Below are positions 37,133 to 47,433 of a DNA stretch of 64,000 nt, one piece after another. The notes under the pieces were generated by a model. That model saw only the letters and a program-made list of their open reading frames with translations. It searched no databases and had not been told where the DNA came from. Positions within the stretch are counted from its first letter, which is position 1. Every line of letters begins with the position of its first letter. A program made the translations under genes and the position numbers. Origin of the DNA: Lysinibacillus sp. PLM2 (lineage in GTDB: Bacteria > Bacillota > Bacilli > Bacillales_A > Planococcaceae). The stretch is from NCBI GenBank assembly GCA_023168345.1, contig AP025689.1, forward strand, positions 680,001 through 744,000. Direction: 5' to 3'.

Positions 37133-37774
37133 ATGGCTCAAAAAGATAAAATTGTCGTTAAGACATCAATAAAAGATGAGAGTCTAATTGAATTAAGAAG
37201 ACAGCAAATTATAGGTGGGGCAGTCAAACTTTTTAAAGAAAAGGGCTTTCATCGGGCGACAACAAGAGAAATCGCAAAATCGGCTGGATTTAGCATTGGG
37301 ACATTGTATGAATACATTCGAACAAAAGAAGATGTCCTCTATTTAGTATGTGACCATATTTACGATGAAGTGAAACAACAACTAGCAGGTATTACAACTC
37401 ATTCGGGAACCTTGGGAGAATTGAAGCACGCTATAAAACAATATTTTAAATTGATTGATAGTATGATAGATGAATTTACAATTATGTATCAAGAAACAAA
37501 GTCGCTTTCAAAAGAAGCGATGCATTACGTTTTTGAAAAGGAATTAGGGATGGTTAGCTTCTTTGAGCAAATTATTAAAAACTGTATGCCATCTGGGGGG
37601 AAGGCATTGACAGATGATGAGATCTTTCTGGTAGCAAATCAAATTGTTGTTCAAGGGCAAGCTTGGGCCTTTCGTAAGTGGACACTTCAAAAAAGATACA
37701 CACTAGAAGAATACACAAATGCTCAAACAAAGCTATTGCTTTCAGGGATGATACATCTACGAGAAGAAAAGTAA
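37133..37774 (+). CDS. fadR: TetR family regulator, FadR-like
   Basis: A 213-residue repressor. The N-terminal helix-turn-helix (RRQQIIGGAVKLFKEKGFHRATTREIAKSAGFSIGTLYEYIRTKEDVLYL) is standard TetR; the rest is a helical ligand-binding domain. Context among fatty-acid degradation genes, and the matching 18-bp operators at 29970 and 32351, suggest acyl-CoA-responsive control as for B. subtilis FadR (YsiA). The ATG is 2 nt after the acyl-CoA dehydrogenase stop and is probably translationally coupled. Assignment to FadR itself rather than a sister family is not certain. Confidence 0.8.
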   Translation: MAQKDKIVVKTSIKDESLIELRRQQIIGGAVKLFKEKGFHRATTREIAKSAGFSIGTLYEYIRTKEDVLYLVCDHIYDEVKQQLAGITTHSGTLGELKHAIKQYFKLIDSMIDEFTIMYQETKSLSKEAMHYVFEKELGMVSFFEQIIKNCMPSGGKALTDDEIFLVANQIVVQGQAWAFRKWTLQKRYTLEEYTNAQTKLLLSGMIHLREEK

Positions 37775-37785
37775 GGAGCTCATTG

Positions 37786-37832
37786 CACCGCTAATAAGCA
37801 TATATCTATTGCTTGTCGTTAGCGGTGTTTAT
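37786..37832 (+). terminator. terminator after fadR
   Basis: CACCGCTA / TAGCGGTG closing a longer hairpin with inner arms ATAAGCA / TGCTTGT. The T-run is short (GTTTATT), so read-through into icmF is possible. Confidence 0.6.
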
Positions 37833-37945
37833 TCATAACAGGTACTAGTGGATAAACTGGACATTAAATTTGAATGAAATGTTGATAATAGAAACAATTC
37901 ACAAAGGAATTCACAAATGTTTACGTTAAGAAAGGGGTAAGACGT

Positions 37946-40900
37946 ATGGTGAAATTAGAGAAAGAGCAAGCAGAATTAGGGGTATATCGACCAAAACATC
38001 ATGTTCGGTTTGTAACCGCTTCGAGCTTGTTTGATGGGCATGATGTCTCCGTCAATATAATGAGAAGAATTTTACAAGCAAGTGGCGCAGAGGTAATACA
38101 CCTTGGTCATAATCGTTCAGTAGAAGAGGTTGTAAATGCAGCGATACAGGAGGATGCACAAGGGATAGCAGTATCCTCTTACCAAGGCGGTCATATGGAA
38201 TACTTTAAATATATGTATGACCTACTGCAACAAAAGGGAGCACCCCATATAAAAATTTATGGAGGTGGTGGCGGAGTAATCCTGCCGAGAGAGATTAAAG
38301 AGCTCCATGAATACGGAATCGCTGGTATTTTCTCGCCGGAAGATGGTATGAAACTAGGTCTTCAAGGAATGATTAATAAACAAATTGAAGGGGCAGATTT
38401 TTCAACACTAAAAGGGAACTATTTGGAACTATTAAATGAACTTTCACCAGAGAGACCAGAAATTCTAGCAAACTTAATTACCGCGGCTGAAATTGGCGGT
38501 TCTGATGAGATTGCGCAGCTTATTAACGAAGCGAAAAAAATAAAACAAAAAACACTGGTTCTTGGTATTACTGGTACAGGTGGTGCAGGAAAATCATCCT
38601 TAACAGATGAGTTGATTCTTCGGTTCCTAAGAGAGTTTCCTGATAAGAAGGTTGCTATTATTTCAGTCGATCCAACAAAGCAAAAAACAGGTGGTGCCCT
38701 ACTTGGAGACCGCATACGCATGAATGCTATATTCAATGATCGAGTTTATATGCGCAGTCTTGCAACGAGAGGTTCTAGAACAGAATTATCTGACTCTATC
38801 GGCGATGTACTAACGGTTGTCAAAGCAGCAGGATATGACCTAATCATTGTTGAAACGAGTGGTATTGGTCAAGGGGATGCTGAAATTACAAAGTATACAG
38901 ACCTTTCAATGTATGTGATGACCAGCGAATTTGGTGCACCAACACAACTTGAAAAAATTGATATGATTGATTATGCAGATTTAATCGTTATAAATAAATT
39001 TGAAAAAAAGGGTTCAGAAGATGCTCTTAGACAGGTCCAAAAGCAATACCAAAGATCCCACGGCTTATGGAATGAAAGTTTAGATCGTATGCCTGTTTAT
39101 GGCACGATAGCAAGTCAATTTAATGATAAAGGAACCAATGCATTATTTGCGGCACTTATTTCAAAGATAAATGAAAAGCTCCAATACAACTGGCAAACTT
39201 CCTTTGATCAGTTTGTGAAAACACAAAAACAAGACGTAATCATTCCCAATAACCGTAGATATTACTTAAGAGAAATCGCCGAAACGGTCCGTCATTATCA
39301 CAAGCACTCAGCACAGCAGGTGGAACTTGCGCGAAAGCTTTATCAATTGGAGGGAACAATAGAAACGGTCCGCGCACAAACGCCAAATGAGGATGCGCTA
39401 TTAGCTTCATTGACATCATTAGCAGAAGGTGTGAAAAGTCAACTGACTCAGCAATCAATCCGTATTATCGAAAACTGGGGAAAATTAAAGGAGGCCTATT
39501 CAGGTGATGAATTTGTTACTAAAGTACGTGATAAAGAGATCCGTACAATTTTAACGACGACTTCATTATCTGGTACAAAAATTCCAAAGATTGCATTACC
39601 AAAATTCAAAGATTACGGAGAAATTCTACGATGGGTATATGCAGAAAATGTACCTGGCGAGTTTCCTTATACAGCTGGTGTATTTCCGTTCAAACGTGAA
39701 GGGGAAGATCCGAAACGTCAATTTGCAGGGGAAGGTACACCGGAACGAACGAATAAACGATTCCACTATCTATCTAAGGATGACGATGCAAAACGACTTT
39801 CTACTGCATTTGATTCTGTTACATTGTACGGCGAAGATCCTGATTATAGACCGGATATTTACGGGAAAGTTGGGGAGTCTGGTGTCAGCGTTTGTACGTT
39901 AGACGATATGAAAAAGCTCTATGATGGGTTCGACTTATGTGCACCTAGTACTTCCGTTTCAATGACCATTAATGGTCCAGCACCAATTATATTAGCAATG
40001 TTCCTAAATACAGCGATTGATCAACAAGTACGCCAAAAAGAACAAGAGCTTGGCAGATCGCTTACATTGGATGAATTTACAGAAGTGCGTGAAAAAACAT
40101 TGCAGGTCGTACGTGGGACAGTACAGGCAGATATTTTAAAAGAAGATCAAGGGCAAAATACTTGTATTTTCTCTACGGAATTTGCGCTTCGTATGATGGG
40201 AGACATTCAACAATACTTCATTGATCATAAAGTTAGAAATTATTATTCAGTATCTATCTCTGGGTATCATATTGCAGAAGCCGGAGCGAATCCAATATCT
40301 CAGCTTGCATTTACACTTGCAAATGGCTTTACTTATGTTGAGTATTATTTAAGTCGAGGCATGAATATTGATGACTTTGCACCAAATCTTTCATTCTTCT
40401 TCTCTAACGGGCTAGATCCAGAGTATACAGTAATTGGTCGAGTAGCTCGTCGTATTTGGTCAATTGTTATGCGCGATAAATATGGAGCAAATGAGCGATC
40501 TCAAAAATTGAAATATCACATCCAAACTTCTGGGCGCTCCCTTCATGCACAAGAGATGGATTTCAATGATATTCGCACGACTTTACAAGCTTTAATGGCA
40601 TTGCAGGATAACTGCAATTCGCTGCATACGAATGCTTATGATGAAGCAATTACAACACCAACGGAGGAATCTGTTCGCCGTGCGATGGCAATCCAGCTTA
40701 TTATTACGAAGGAACATGGATTATCGAAGAATGAAAATCCATTGCAAGGTGCCTTTATTGTCGAAGAACTAACAGACCTAGTAGAACAAGCGGTGTTGGA
40801 CGAATTTGAACGGATTAATGATCGAGGTGGCGTATTAGGTGCGATGGAAACTCAATATCAGCGCGGGAAAATTCAAGAAGAATCCATGTATTACGAGCAA

Positions 40901-41218
40901 TTAAAGCATACGGGGCAATTACCGATTATTGGCGTCAATACCTACTTGAATCCAAATCCAAAAACAGAAGAAGAAATAAATTCAATACAAATAGCACGTG
41001 CTTCAAAAGAAGAAAAGGAGCTTCAAATTCATAATCTAAGAAAATTCCAGAAAACACATCAAGATGAATGTGAAGTAGCATTGAATAAATTAAAAGAAGT
41101 GGCGCTTTCAGGTGGAAATATATTTGCACAATTAATGGAAACAGTTAGAGTAGCAAGTCTGGGGCAAATTACAAAAGCTTTATATGAGGTTGGCGGAAAG
41201 TATAGAAGAAATATGTAA
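37946..41218 (+). CDS. icmF: fused isobutyryl-CoA mutase IcmF
   Basis: A 1090-residue adenosylcobalamin enzyme with fused parts. The N-terminal B12-binding domain (about 15-150) carries FDGHDVSVN with His32 as the lower cobalt ligand. A MeaB-like G-protein chaperone (about 200-415) has Walker [13 protein letters not shown]. The C-terminal mutase barrel (about 560-1090) contains [28 protein letters not shown] divided over adjoining stretches, as in IcmF rather than methylmalonyl-CoA mutase. It rearranges isobutyryl-CoA and n-butyryl-CoA (some members also isovaleryl/pivalyl-CoA), linking valine-derived acids to the beta-oxidation genes upstream. AAGGGG precedes the ATG; a half-site TTTACGTTAA just before it resembles the MerR operator at 8318. 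Confidence 0.93.
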   Translation: MVKLEKEQAELGVYRPKHHVRFVTASSLFDGHDVSVNIMRRILQASGAEVIHLGHNRSVEEVVNAAIQEDAQGIAVSSYQGGHMEYFKYMYDLLQQKGAPHIKIYGGGGGVILPREIKELHEYGIAGIFSPEDGMKLGLQGMINKQIEGADFSTLKGNYLELLNELSPERPEILANLITAAEIGGSDEIAQLINEAKKIKQKTLVLGITGTGGAGKSSLTDELILRFLREFPDKKVAIISVDPTKQKTGGALLGDRIRMNAIFNDRVYMRSLATRGSRTELSDSIGDVLTVVKAAGYDLIIVETSGIGQGDAEITKYTDLSMYVMTSEFGAPTQLEKIDMIDYADLIVINKFEKKGSEDALRQVQKQYQRSHGLWNESLDRMPVYGTIASQFNDKGTNALFAALISKINEKLQYNWQTSFDQFVKTQKQDVIIPNNRRYYLREIAETVRHYHKHSAQQVELARKLYQLEGTIETVRAQTPNEDALLASLTSLAEGVKSQLTQQSIRIIENWGKLKEAYSGDEFVTKVRDKEIRTILTTTSLSGTKIPKIALPKFKDYGEILRWVYAENVPGEFPYTAGVFPFKREGEDPKRQFAGEGTPERTNKRFHYLSKDDDAKRLSTAFDSVTLYGEDPDYRPDIYGKVGESGVSVCTLDDMKKLYDGFDLCAPSTSVSMTINGPAPIILAMFLNTAIDQQVRQKEQELGRSLTLDEFTEVREKTLQVVRGTVQADILKEDQGQNTCIFSTEFALRMMGDIQQYFIDHKVRNYYSVSISGYHIAEAGANPISQLAFTLANGFTYVEYYLSRGMNIDDFAPNLSFFFSNGLDPEYTVIGRVARRIWSIVMRDKYGANERSQKLKYHIQTSGRSLHAQEMDFNDIRTTLQALMALQDNCNSLHTNAYDEAITTPTEESVRRAMAIQLIITKEHGLSKNENPLQGAFIVEELTDLVEQAVLDEFERINDRGGVLGAMETQYQRGKIQEESMYYEQLKHTGQLPIIGVNTYLNPNPKTEEEINSIQIARASKEEKELQIHNLRKFQKTHQDECEVALNKLKEVALSGGNIFAQLMETVRVASLGQITKALYEVGGKYRRNM

Positions 41219-41585
41219 TAAATAAATATATGAAACTTAATATGAAAGAGTAGTCTAACGGTGTGTGTTATAAGATTCAATAAAAAGATATTTATCTATA
41301 GTAATATTAAAGGTTGGCTATAGCTTTTGAAACCAATTTCTCACACATTCGTACTACTTGCTTGTATCATTGGAGCTTTTCTTCTGTATAATAGTGACAT
41401 GGTGCTATTCCTTTATAACTATCACCTATATATTTTTTCATTTTTGGAATAGTAGCGATATATAAAATAAAAAACAATAAATCAAACTAGCATAGTATAT
41501 GATACTTTGTATATAATGGGTATTATTGTTAAGATTACTTTAGCGAAGCTTAAATGTAATGTATTAGAGAAAGGACGTGCACGAA
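41219..41585. other. intergenic region icmF / rpoE
   Basis: Mostly AT-rich. A TATAAT within GTATATAATGGG (near 41511) is the likely -10 of the rpoE promoter, but no good -35 box is seen. No terminator for icmF could be found and no reading frame is convincing. Confidence 0.4.
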
Positions 41586-42185
41586 TTGAACCTTCGTGAA
41601 ATGACAAAAGAACAATTAGCAGAGGAATCGTTAATTGACCTAGCATATGCACTGTTAGAAGAAAAAAAATCACCTATCCCGTTTACGGATTTATTAAAAG
41701 AAATTCAAGACTTAAATGGTGCTTCTGATGAAGAAATCCAAAAACATTTAGTACAATTTTATACAGATATGAACATTGATGGTCGTTTTTTACTTAATCA
41801 TGAAACTCAATGGGGTCTTCGTGAATGGTATAAAGTTGAAACAATTGAAGAAGAAACTGCTCCAACAGTTAAATCACGTAAGAAAAAATCAAAATCTGCT
41901 CTTCTTGATGATGAAGAAGAAATCGAAATTGATGAGGACGACTTAGTATTCGAAGAAGATTTCGAAGAGTTTGTTGACGAAGATTTAACTGACGATGATG
42001 AAGAAGATATCGATGATGAAGATATCGATTTCGATGAAGACATAGACGTAATAGACTCTGACGTGGATGTTGAAGTTGATGTGGATGAAGAAATCGACGA
42101 TGATTTAATCGATGACGAAGATGCTTTTATCATTGATGAAGAAGAAGAAGAACTAGAGGAAGAAGAACTAGAGGAAGAAGAATAA
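41586..42185 (+). CDS. rpoE: RNA polymerase delta subunit
   Basis: A 199-residue protein. The N-terminal globular HARE-type domain (about 1-95: EESLIDLAYALLEEKKSPIPF, FYTDMNIDGRF, WGLREWY) is followed by a basic KSRKKKSKS patch and a long Asp/Glu tail that is almost wholly acidic, as in all delta proteins. It binds RNA polymerase and mimics nucleic acid, speeding recycling and promoter discrimination. The tail is encoded by GAT/GAA repeats. TTG at 41586 is chosen (AAAGGA 10 nt before); GTG at 41577 is only 2 nt from that site. Confidence 0.92.
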   Translation: MNLREMTKEQLAEESLIDLAYALLEEKKSPIPFTDLLKEIQDLNGASDEEIQKHLVQFYTDMNIDGRFLLNHETQWGLREWYKVETIEEETAPTVKSRKKKSKSALLDDEEEIEIDEDDLVFEEDFEEFVDEDLTDDDEEDIDDEDIDFDEDIDVIDSDVDVEVDVDEEIDDDLIDDEDAFIIDEEEEELEEEELEEEE

Positions 42186-42278
42186 ATTTGTTTCTAAATC
42201 TTTCACTTCTTATCAACTAAGTGAAAGGGCGAATAAAAATTTAGTTTCAAGTTTGTCACTTTTTCATTCTGAAATGAC

Positions 42279-42389
42279 TTGACTTCTTTATATGATACGT
42301 TTAATCTTTTACTTGGGCTCCATTAGAAATGGAGATTGGCCGTGATTATTCAAAGCTCCCCCTGCAACATATGCAGGAGGAGCTTTTTT
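42279..42389 (+). promoter_or_regulatory. pyrG promoter and CTP-sensitive attenuator
   Basis: TTGACT (42279-42284) is followed by a weak -10 (TAATCT, 42302-42307) and an initially transcribed GGGCTCC at 42315. In B. subtilis pyrG this 5' sequence drives reiterative G addition when CTP is low, and the G-run pairs with the C/U-rich arm of a downstream terminator. Here the terminator AAAGCTCCCCCTGCA / TGCAGGAGGAGCTTTTTT (42352-42389) carries such a CUCCCCC arm. The mechanism is inferred by analogy. Confidence 0.8.
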
Positions 42390-42785
42390 GTTTTTTAGCT
42401 CGGTAATAGTTTATTTGTTGATGAAGTTGGTCGTTGCAAAATGCTAAGGCGAAGTGCCGAATATGCGTCTGCCTAAGTTAATTTTGACAACGAAAATCAA
42501 CAATATAGTAAGTTTCTGAGCTTAATTTATAAAGGCAAGGTATCACAACTTCGTATCAAAAATACTTGTACATAGTGCTGTGTACCTTGTGCAAGATAAG
42601 AAATACACCAATTTTATAGTGCGCCAAACACCCTTCCAAACACATCAATGAAAAAATAAAAGAAAAGTAAATAGTGATTCATTGTATAGCTATGAAAAAC
42701 TCGTGGAAGGTTGCTTATATAAAAGCACGACTCGAGGAACTCAAGGCTTTTCTTATTTTTTAAACGTATAAGAGGAGGATAACAA
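42390..42785 (+). other. long pyrG leader with an 89-nt nested hairpin
   Basis: About 400 nt separate the attenuator from pyrG. At 42415-42503 nested arms pair: TTGTTGAT / ATCAACAA, CGTTG / CAACG with flanking AAAAT / ATTTT, and CTAAGGC / GCCTAAG. No reading frame is supported. It may be a small RNA, a processing site or a relic of a repeat. Confidence 0.5.
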
Positions 42786-44387
42786 ATGACAAAGTATATT
42801 TTCGTAACAGGTGGAGTAGTTTCATCACTAGGGAAGGGGATTGTAGCATCTTCTCTTGGAAGACTATTAAAAAATAGAGGATTACAAGTAACGATTCAAA
42901 AATTTGATCCATACTTAAACATTGACCCAGGTACAATGAGCCCATATCAACACGGTGAAGTTTTCGTAACAGATGATGGTGCAGAGGCTGACTTAGACTT
43001 AGGTCACTATGAACGTTTTATCGATATTAACTTAGGAAAACATTCAACTGTAACTTCAGGTCGAGTTTATCAATCGGTATTAGCAAAAGAACGTCGAGGC
43101 GACTATAATGGTAAAACGGTGCAAGTTATTCCTCATGTAACAAACGAAATTAAAGACCGTATTCAGCGCGCAGGCCGTGAAACTAACGCAGATATCGTTA
43201 TTACAGAGGTAGGCGGTACTGTTGGTGATATCGAATCTTTACCATTCCTAGAAGCGATTCGACAAATGAAATCCGACCTTGGTCATAACAATGTTATGTA
43301 TGTTCACTGTACTTTAATCCCGTACATTTCGGCTGCTGGGGAATTAAAAACGAAACCAACTCAACATTCAGTAAAGGAATTACGTTCACTTGGAATTCAA
43401 CCAAACATTATCGTAGTTCGTACAGAGCATCCTGTTTCTCAAGAAATGAAAGAAAAGCTAGCATTATTCTGTGACGTAACGCCTCGAGATATTATTGAAT
43501 CCCGTGATGCAAATTATTTATACGAGATTCCTCTAAACCTTCATGCTCAAGATTTTGATGATATCGTTTTAGAACACTTCCGCATTGAAGCACCAGAAGC
43601 AAATATGGAAGACTGGAAAGAGCTTGTTAATAAAGTTGCTAATTTAAAACATAAAACACGCATTGCTCTTGTTGGGAAATATGTAGAGCTACAAGATGCT
43701 TATATTTCAGTTGTAGAAGCATTAAAACATGCAGGTTACGTTTATGATTCTGATATCGAAGTTGACTGGATCAATGCAGAAGATGTGACAGAAGAAAATG
43801 TTAACGAACTATTAAACGCAGCAGATGGAATTCTCATTCCAGGTGGATTCGGAGATCGTGGTATTGAAGGTAAAATCTCAGCCATTAAATATGCACGTGA
43901 AAATGATGTACCATTATTAGGTATTTGTTTGGGTATGCAACTGGCATCCATTGAATTTGCTCGTAACGTATTAGGTCTAAAAGGGGCACATACTACTGAA
44001 ATTGATAAAGAAACACCATATCCAATTATCGATTTCTTACCAGACCAAAGTGATGAGATTGATTTAGGTGGTACATTACGTTTAGGATTATATCCATGTA
44101 AATTAAAAGAAGGATCTCGCGCTATGGAAGCTTATAATGATGAATTAGTATACGAACGTCATCGTCATCGTTATGAATTTAATAATGAATTCCGTGAAGC
44201 AATGGAGGCAGAAGGTCTTGTATTCTCAGGGACAAGCCCAGATAATAAATTAGTTGAAATTATCGAATTACCAGAGAAAAAATTCTTCGTGGCATGCCAA
44301 TTCCACCCAGAATTTGTATCTCGTCCTCAACGCCCTCAACCACTTTTCCGTGAGTTTGTTGGTGCAGCATTCAATAATAAAAAATAA
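42786..44387 (+). CDS. pyrG: CTP synthase
   Basis: A 533-residue glutamine amidotransferase that aminates UTP to CTP. The N-terminal amidoligase domain (about 1-267) begins [19 protein letters not shown] with the ATP P-loop. The class I glutaminase domain (about 295-533) has [10 protein letters not shown], the nucleophile Cys in GICLGMQLA (near residue 380) and the His-Glu pair in [19 protein letters not shown] precedes the ATG. Expression is probably set by CTP through the leader described above. Confidence 0.97.
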   Translation: MTKYIFVTGGVVSSLGKGIVASSLGRLLKNRGLQVTIQKFDPYLNIDPGTMSPYQHGEVFVTDDGAEADLDLGHYERFIDINLGKHSTVTSGRVYQSVLAKERRGDYNGKTVQVIPHVTNEIKDRIQRAGRETNADIVITEVGGTVGDIESLPFLEAIRQMKSDLGHNNVMYVHCTLIPYISAAGELKTKPTQHSVKELRSLGIQPNIIVVRTEHPVSQEMKEKLALFCDVTPRDIIESRDANYLYEIPLNLHAQDFDDIVLEHFRIEAPEANMEDWKELVNKVANLKHKTRIALVGKYVELQDAYISVVEALKHAGYVYDSDIEVDWINAEDVTEENVNELLNAADGILIPGGFGDRGIEGKISAIKYARENDVPLLGICLGMQLASIEFARNVLGLKGAHTTEIDKETPYPIIDFLPDQSDEIDLGGTLRLGLYPCKLKEGSRAMEAYNDELVYERHRHRYEFNNEFREAMEAEGLVFSGTSPDNKLVEIIELPEKKFFVACQFHPEFVSRPQRPQPLFREFVGAAFNNKK

Positions 44388-44439
44388 AAGTAACATTTTT
44401 TAATAAAAGGGATTCTTTAATTTTTTAATATTTGAAACC

Positions 44440-44490
44440 AAAAAAGGCTATTTTCCAAACATAAATTCTGTTTGGAGAGTAGCCTTTTTT
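44440..44490. terminator. bidirectional terminator, pyrG / ywjG
   Basis: AAAAAAGGCTA-TTTTCCAAAC / GTTTGGAGAG-TAGCCTTTTTT with a small internal bulge; serves the convergent genes on both strands. Confidence 0.82.
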
Positions 44491-44538
44491 AATAATTCTA
44501 GATTTTATGAAGTAGACAAAATTTGAATTCAAAAAGAA

Positions 44539-45072
44539 CTAAAGAAGTTCATCATCGCCAAAAATCATTTCATCATAGCTTAATTTGATTGCTTCATAAA
44601 CAAACAACGCAGCCATTAAATGAGGGATAACGGTTCTTTCACCAAGTTTTGTAGGATGTGGCAAAATACCACCGCGAATTTTCATAGAAACATACGTATA
44701 AGCCAATTCACTTAATTCGTTCGTATCACTTGATGGTTCACTCGCCACAACAGAAAAAGGAATAAACTCATCATGAAGCTTTTTAGCTAGCTGAATAGCT
44801 TCTGCATTTTGACAGCTTTTTGTAAATATACAAACACGATCAACGTCCGTAATTTCTACATCCTTTGACCATTTAACAAGTTTATAAAAAGGTTCTGTAC
44901 TATGTAATGCATTAAATTCTACTGGCTCTAGATTATCAAAACATGCAAAATAAACGTTTCCTTCACCAACTGTTGCCTGTGCTAGCAGTCGTGCAGTTTC
45001 TTCTATAACTTCTTCCTCGCTTTGAGAAATTCTTTGTAGTAATCCTGTTAATTGGGTAGTTAGTATTTTCAA
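44539..45072 (-). CDS. ywjG: YwjG family protein (DUF2529)
   Basis: A 177-residue protein of the YwjG family, recognised from its place between pyrG and spo0F and its general SIS-like (sugar isomerase) alpha/beta layout (VCIFTKSCQNAEAIQLAKKL; IPFSVVASEPSSDTNELSELAYTYV). Family function is not known. Transcribed opposite to its neighbours, as in B. subtilis. An AAAGGTGGC site precedes the ATG. A Spo0A-box-like TTCGACT lies at about 45087, shared by the divergent spo0F region. Confidence 0.8.
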   Translation of the reverse strand: MKILTTQLTGLLQRISQSEEEVIEETARLLAQATVGEGNVYFACFDNLEPVEFNALHSTEPFYKLVKWSKDVEITDVDRVCIFTKSCQNAEAIQLAKKLHDEFIPFSVVASEPSSDTNELSELAYTYVSMKIRGGILPHPTKLGERTVIPHLMAALFVYEAIKLSYDEMIFGDDELL

Positions 45073-45251
45073 AATTATGCCACCTTTCGACTTTATTATA
45101 TAAAGTTATTTTAATAAAAACAAAATTTCTATACTTAATAAAACGAAAATCACATGAAAAATTATATTATTTTATCTTTTTCGACTATATTAAAAGATAT
45201 ATATAAAATAATTGTTATAAAAATGTTTAGGGTACCAGAAAAAAGGGAATT

Positions 45252-45278
45252 AAAGGAATTAAGTTGAATATATCGAAT
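45252..45278 (+). promoter_or_regulatory. sigma-H promoter of spo0F
   Basis: AAAGGAATT (45252-45260) fully matches RWAGGAXXT and CGAAT (45274-45278) matches HGAAT, with 13 nt between (14 is usual). B. subtilis spo0F is sigma-H dependent. TTCGACT sequences near 45180 and 45087 resemble inverted Spo0A boxes (TGTCGAA, one mismatch). Confidence 0.7.
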
Positions 45279-45306
45279 ATTATATTAAATCAGGAATGTG
45301 GGGGCA

Positions 45307-45702
45307 ATGAAGGTGAAGGAAATATTAATTGTAGATGACAATCGTGGTATAAGAATGTTGCTGGAAGAGGTCTTTAGTAAAGATGGATATTTAGTTCATC
45401 TAGCTGCAAATGGTACGGAGGCTATAAATATTGCAGAAAATGAAAATATTCATTGTGTCTTGCTAGATATGAAATTACCTGACATGAACGGCATTGAAAT
45501 TTTGAAAACCATCGTACAATTTAAAAAAAATCTACCTTTCATCATGATGTCTGCCTATGCAGAGCAAGATTTAATAGAAAAAGCGAAAAATAATGGAGCT
45601 GTTCATTTCATAACAAAACCTTTTAATATCCATGAATTAAAAGAGTTGGTTAGCCAATTTATAAATAGTAATTCACAATTACGGGTTAATGAAATTATTT
45701 AG
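45307..45702 (+). CDS. spo0F: sporulation phosphorelay response regulator Spo0F
   Basis: A 131-residue single receiver domain with no output domain, as in Spo0F. Acidic pocket D10/D11, phospho-acceptor D54 (VLLDMKLPDMNG, same number as in B. subtilis), conserved Thr/Ser position in FIMMSAYAE and Lys in FITKPF are present. It takes phosphate from sporulation kinases and passes it to Spo0B. ATG at 45307 gives the family start MKVKEILIVDD; GTG at 45298 is too near its site. Location beside fbaA is conserved. Confidence 0.92.
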   Translation: MKVKEILIVDDNRGIRMLLEEVFSKDGYLVHLAANGTEAINIAENENIHCVLLDMKLPDMNGIEILKTIVQFKKNLPFIMMSAYAEQDLIEKAKNNGAVHFITKPFNIHELKELVSQFINSNSQLRVNEII

Positions 45703-46001
45703 AAGTTCATGTCACTATGTTTACATTTATTAAAAATCACAAGAAAATATTTACAATGAATATATTATGAATTCGAAGGAAAAGCTTTATTTCGTGAATA
45801 AAGTCTGGGACGCTAATCATTTTTATTACAATTATTAAGTTATTTTGACACGAAACGGGGAGGCTATGCTGTTAGTTCTAAGTCTCCAGTATTCAGTTTT
45901 TTAAGTGATATTATTGGGGAATATGTCAAAATGATTTCATTATTTAAGATGGTATTAAAAAGGAGCACAAAAGCTGATAAAACGCCTTTCAAGTGAAAAA
46001 A
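45703..46001. other. gene-free stretch between spo0F and fbaA
   Basis: AT-rich with a slightly GC-richer segment ACGGGGAGGCTATGCTGTTAG (about 45855). No reading frame is convincing. The region ends in the strong hairpin described next. Confidence 0.4.
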
Positions 46002-46040
46002 CGGACGCCTCCATACGACTTGTGAGGCGTCCGCCTTTTT
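46002..46040 (+). terminator. strong terminator just upstream of fbaA
   Basis: Perfect 10-bp stem CGGACGCCTC / GAGGCGTCCG, then CC and T5. It ends only 57 nt before the fbaA start, so fbaA needs a promoter in the short gap (GATATGATGATATGG) or this hairpin is an attenuator. Confidence 0.85.
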
Positions 46041-46096
46041 GATATGATGATATGGAATATTACACAAATAATTCTATCTTCAGGAGGATTTTCATA

Positions 46097-46951
46097 ATGC
46101 CATTAGTATCGATGAAAGAAATGTTAATAAAAGCAAAAAATGAAGGGTATGCTGTAGGTCAGTTCAACATTAATAACCTGGAATTTACTCAAGCAATTTT
46201 ACAAGCGGCAGAAGAAGAAAAATCTCCAGTGATCCTTGGTGTATCTGAAGGCGCAGGAAAATATATGGGTGGATTTGTTGCGGTGGTTCACATGGTTAAG
46301 GGGTTAATGGAAAGCTATAACATTACAGTACCTGTTGCCATTCATTTAGACCACGGTTCAAGTTTTGATAAATGTAAAGAAGCTGTTGATGCAGGGTTTA
46401 CTTCAGTTATGATTGATGCTTCACATCATCCGTTTGAAGAAAACGTAAAAATTACAAAAGAAGTAGTCGAATATGCACATGCAAATAATGTTTCAGTAGA
46501 AGCTGAGCTTGGCACAGTTGGCGGTGACGAAGATGGGGTAATCGGAGGAATTATTTACGCGAACCCTCAGGAATGTAAATTGCTTGTTGAACAAACAGCT
46601 ATTGACTGCCTAGCACCAGCTTTAGGTTCTGTTCACGGCCCTTATAAAGGTGAACCAAACTTAGGATTTACTGAAATGGAAGAAATCTCAAATTTAACTG
46701 ATTTACCTCTTGTTTTACACGGTGGAACGGGTATTCCAACGAAAGATATCCAACGTTCTATTTCATTAGGTACAGCTAAAATTAATGTAAATACTGAAAA
46801 CCAAATTGCAGCAACAAAAGTAATTCGCGAAATCTTAGAAAATGACAAAAAAGTTTACGACCCACGTAAATATTTAGGTCCGGCTCGTGAAGCTATTAAA
46901 ACAACAGTTATTGGAAAAATGCGCGAATTTGGTAGCTCTCAAAAAGCGTAA
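46097..46951 (+). CDS. fbaA: class II fructose-1,6-bisphosphate aldolase
   Basis: A 284-residue zinc-dependent aldolase of glycolysis and gluconeogenesis. Metal-binding and catalytic segments are visible: [14 protein letters not shown] (Asp/His), [14 protein letters not shown] (Glu), [11 protein letters not shown] and VLHGGTGIP (zinc His residues), and INVNTENQ for phosphate binding. The ATG follows AGGAGG at proper spacing; upstream in-frame codons would run into the terminator hairpin. Neighbours spo0F and tal are as in B. subtilis. Confidence 0.95.
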   Translation: MPLVSMKEMLIKAKNEGYAVGQFNINNLEFTQAILQAAEEEKSPVILGVSEGAGKYMGGFVAVVHMVKGLMESYNITVPVAIHLDHGSSFDKCKEAVDAGFTSVMIDASHHPFEENVKITKEVVEYAHANNVSVEAELGTVGGDEDGVIGGIIYANPQECKLLVEQTAIDCLAPALGSVHGPYKGEPNLGFTEMEEISNLTDLPLVLHGGTGIPTKDIQRSISLGTAKINVNTENQIAATKVIREILENDKKVYDPRKYLGPAREAIKTTVIGKMREFGSSQKA

Positions 46952-47433
46952 ATATAGAGAAAAGCAGTAAAGTTTATCCCGCATTAACAGGCACTATTTT
47001 CCAAAGTTGTTAAATGATAAGCGGAGAAAAGTGCCTATAATGCCCGATTGGTTCGGTCCAACACAAAGTTGGTCACTTAGGTGTTGCCCTAAAGGCAATT
47101 TGCGACGAGTAAAAGCGCATCGACCATGAGCAGGACATGGCGGTTTTAATTTAGCCTAAGTTCCGAATATTAGTGATGAAGCGGAATAAATTTGTATTTT
47201 CCTTTCGCAACAAATGCTCCTTGATGCCACCCTATGTGAATAGAACCCCACACATTAAATTATCGTTTCACTTTATTATTAAACGAATTACGTGTATTAT
47301 CCATAAATAACATGGCGCGTATGCTATTGAGCTTTTTTCATGCAATGAAATGAAAACAAAAGAAAAATTTGATGAAATTTAAGAACCTATATTGGTTTTC
47401 AAATCGTTTTTAAATAGAATAGGGGGCATAAAA
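46952..47433. other. intergenic region fbaA / tal with structured element B
   Basis: A 482-nt stretch without a gene. At 46979-47047 arms GCATTAACAGGCAC / GTGCCTATAATGC form a long imperfect hairpin. At 47084-47147 there follow TTGCC / GGCAA, CAATTTGCGACGAG, CCATG / CATGG and GCAGGA … CGGTTTT, in the same order as in element A at 32.4 kb. A family of structured intergenic RNAs or repeats is possible. Confidence 0.4.

Noticed and set aside
41807-42133. Ser-rich minus-strand frame inside rpoE
   Set aside because: It is the antisense of the Asp/Glu repeat tail of the delta subunit.
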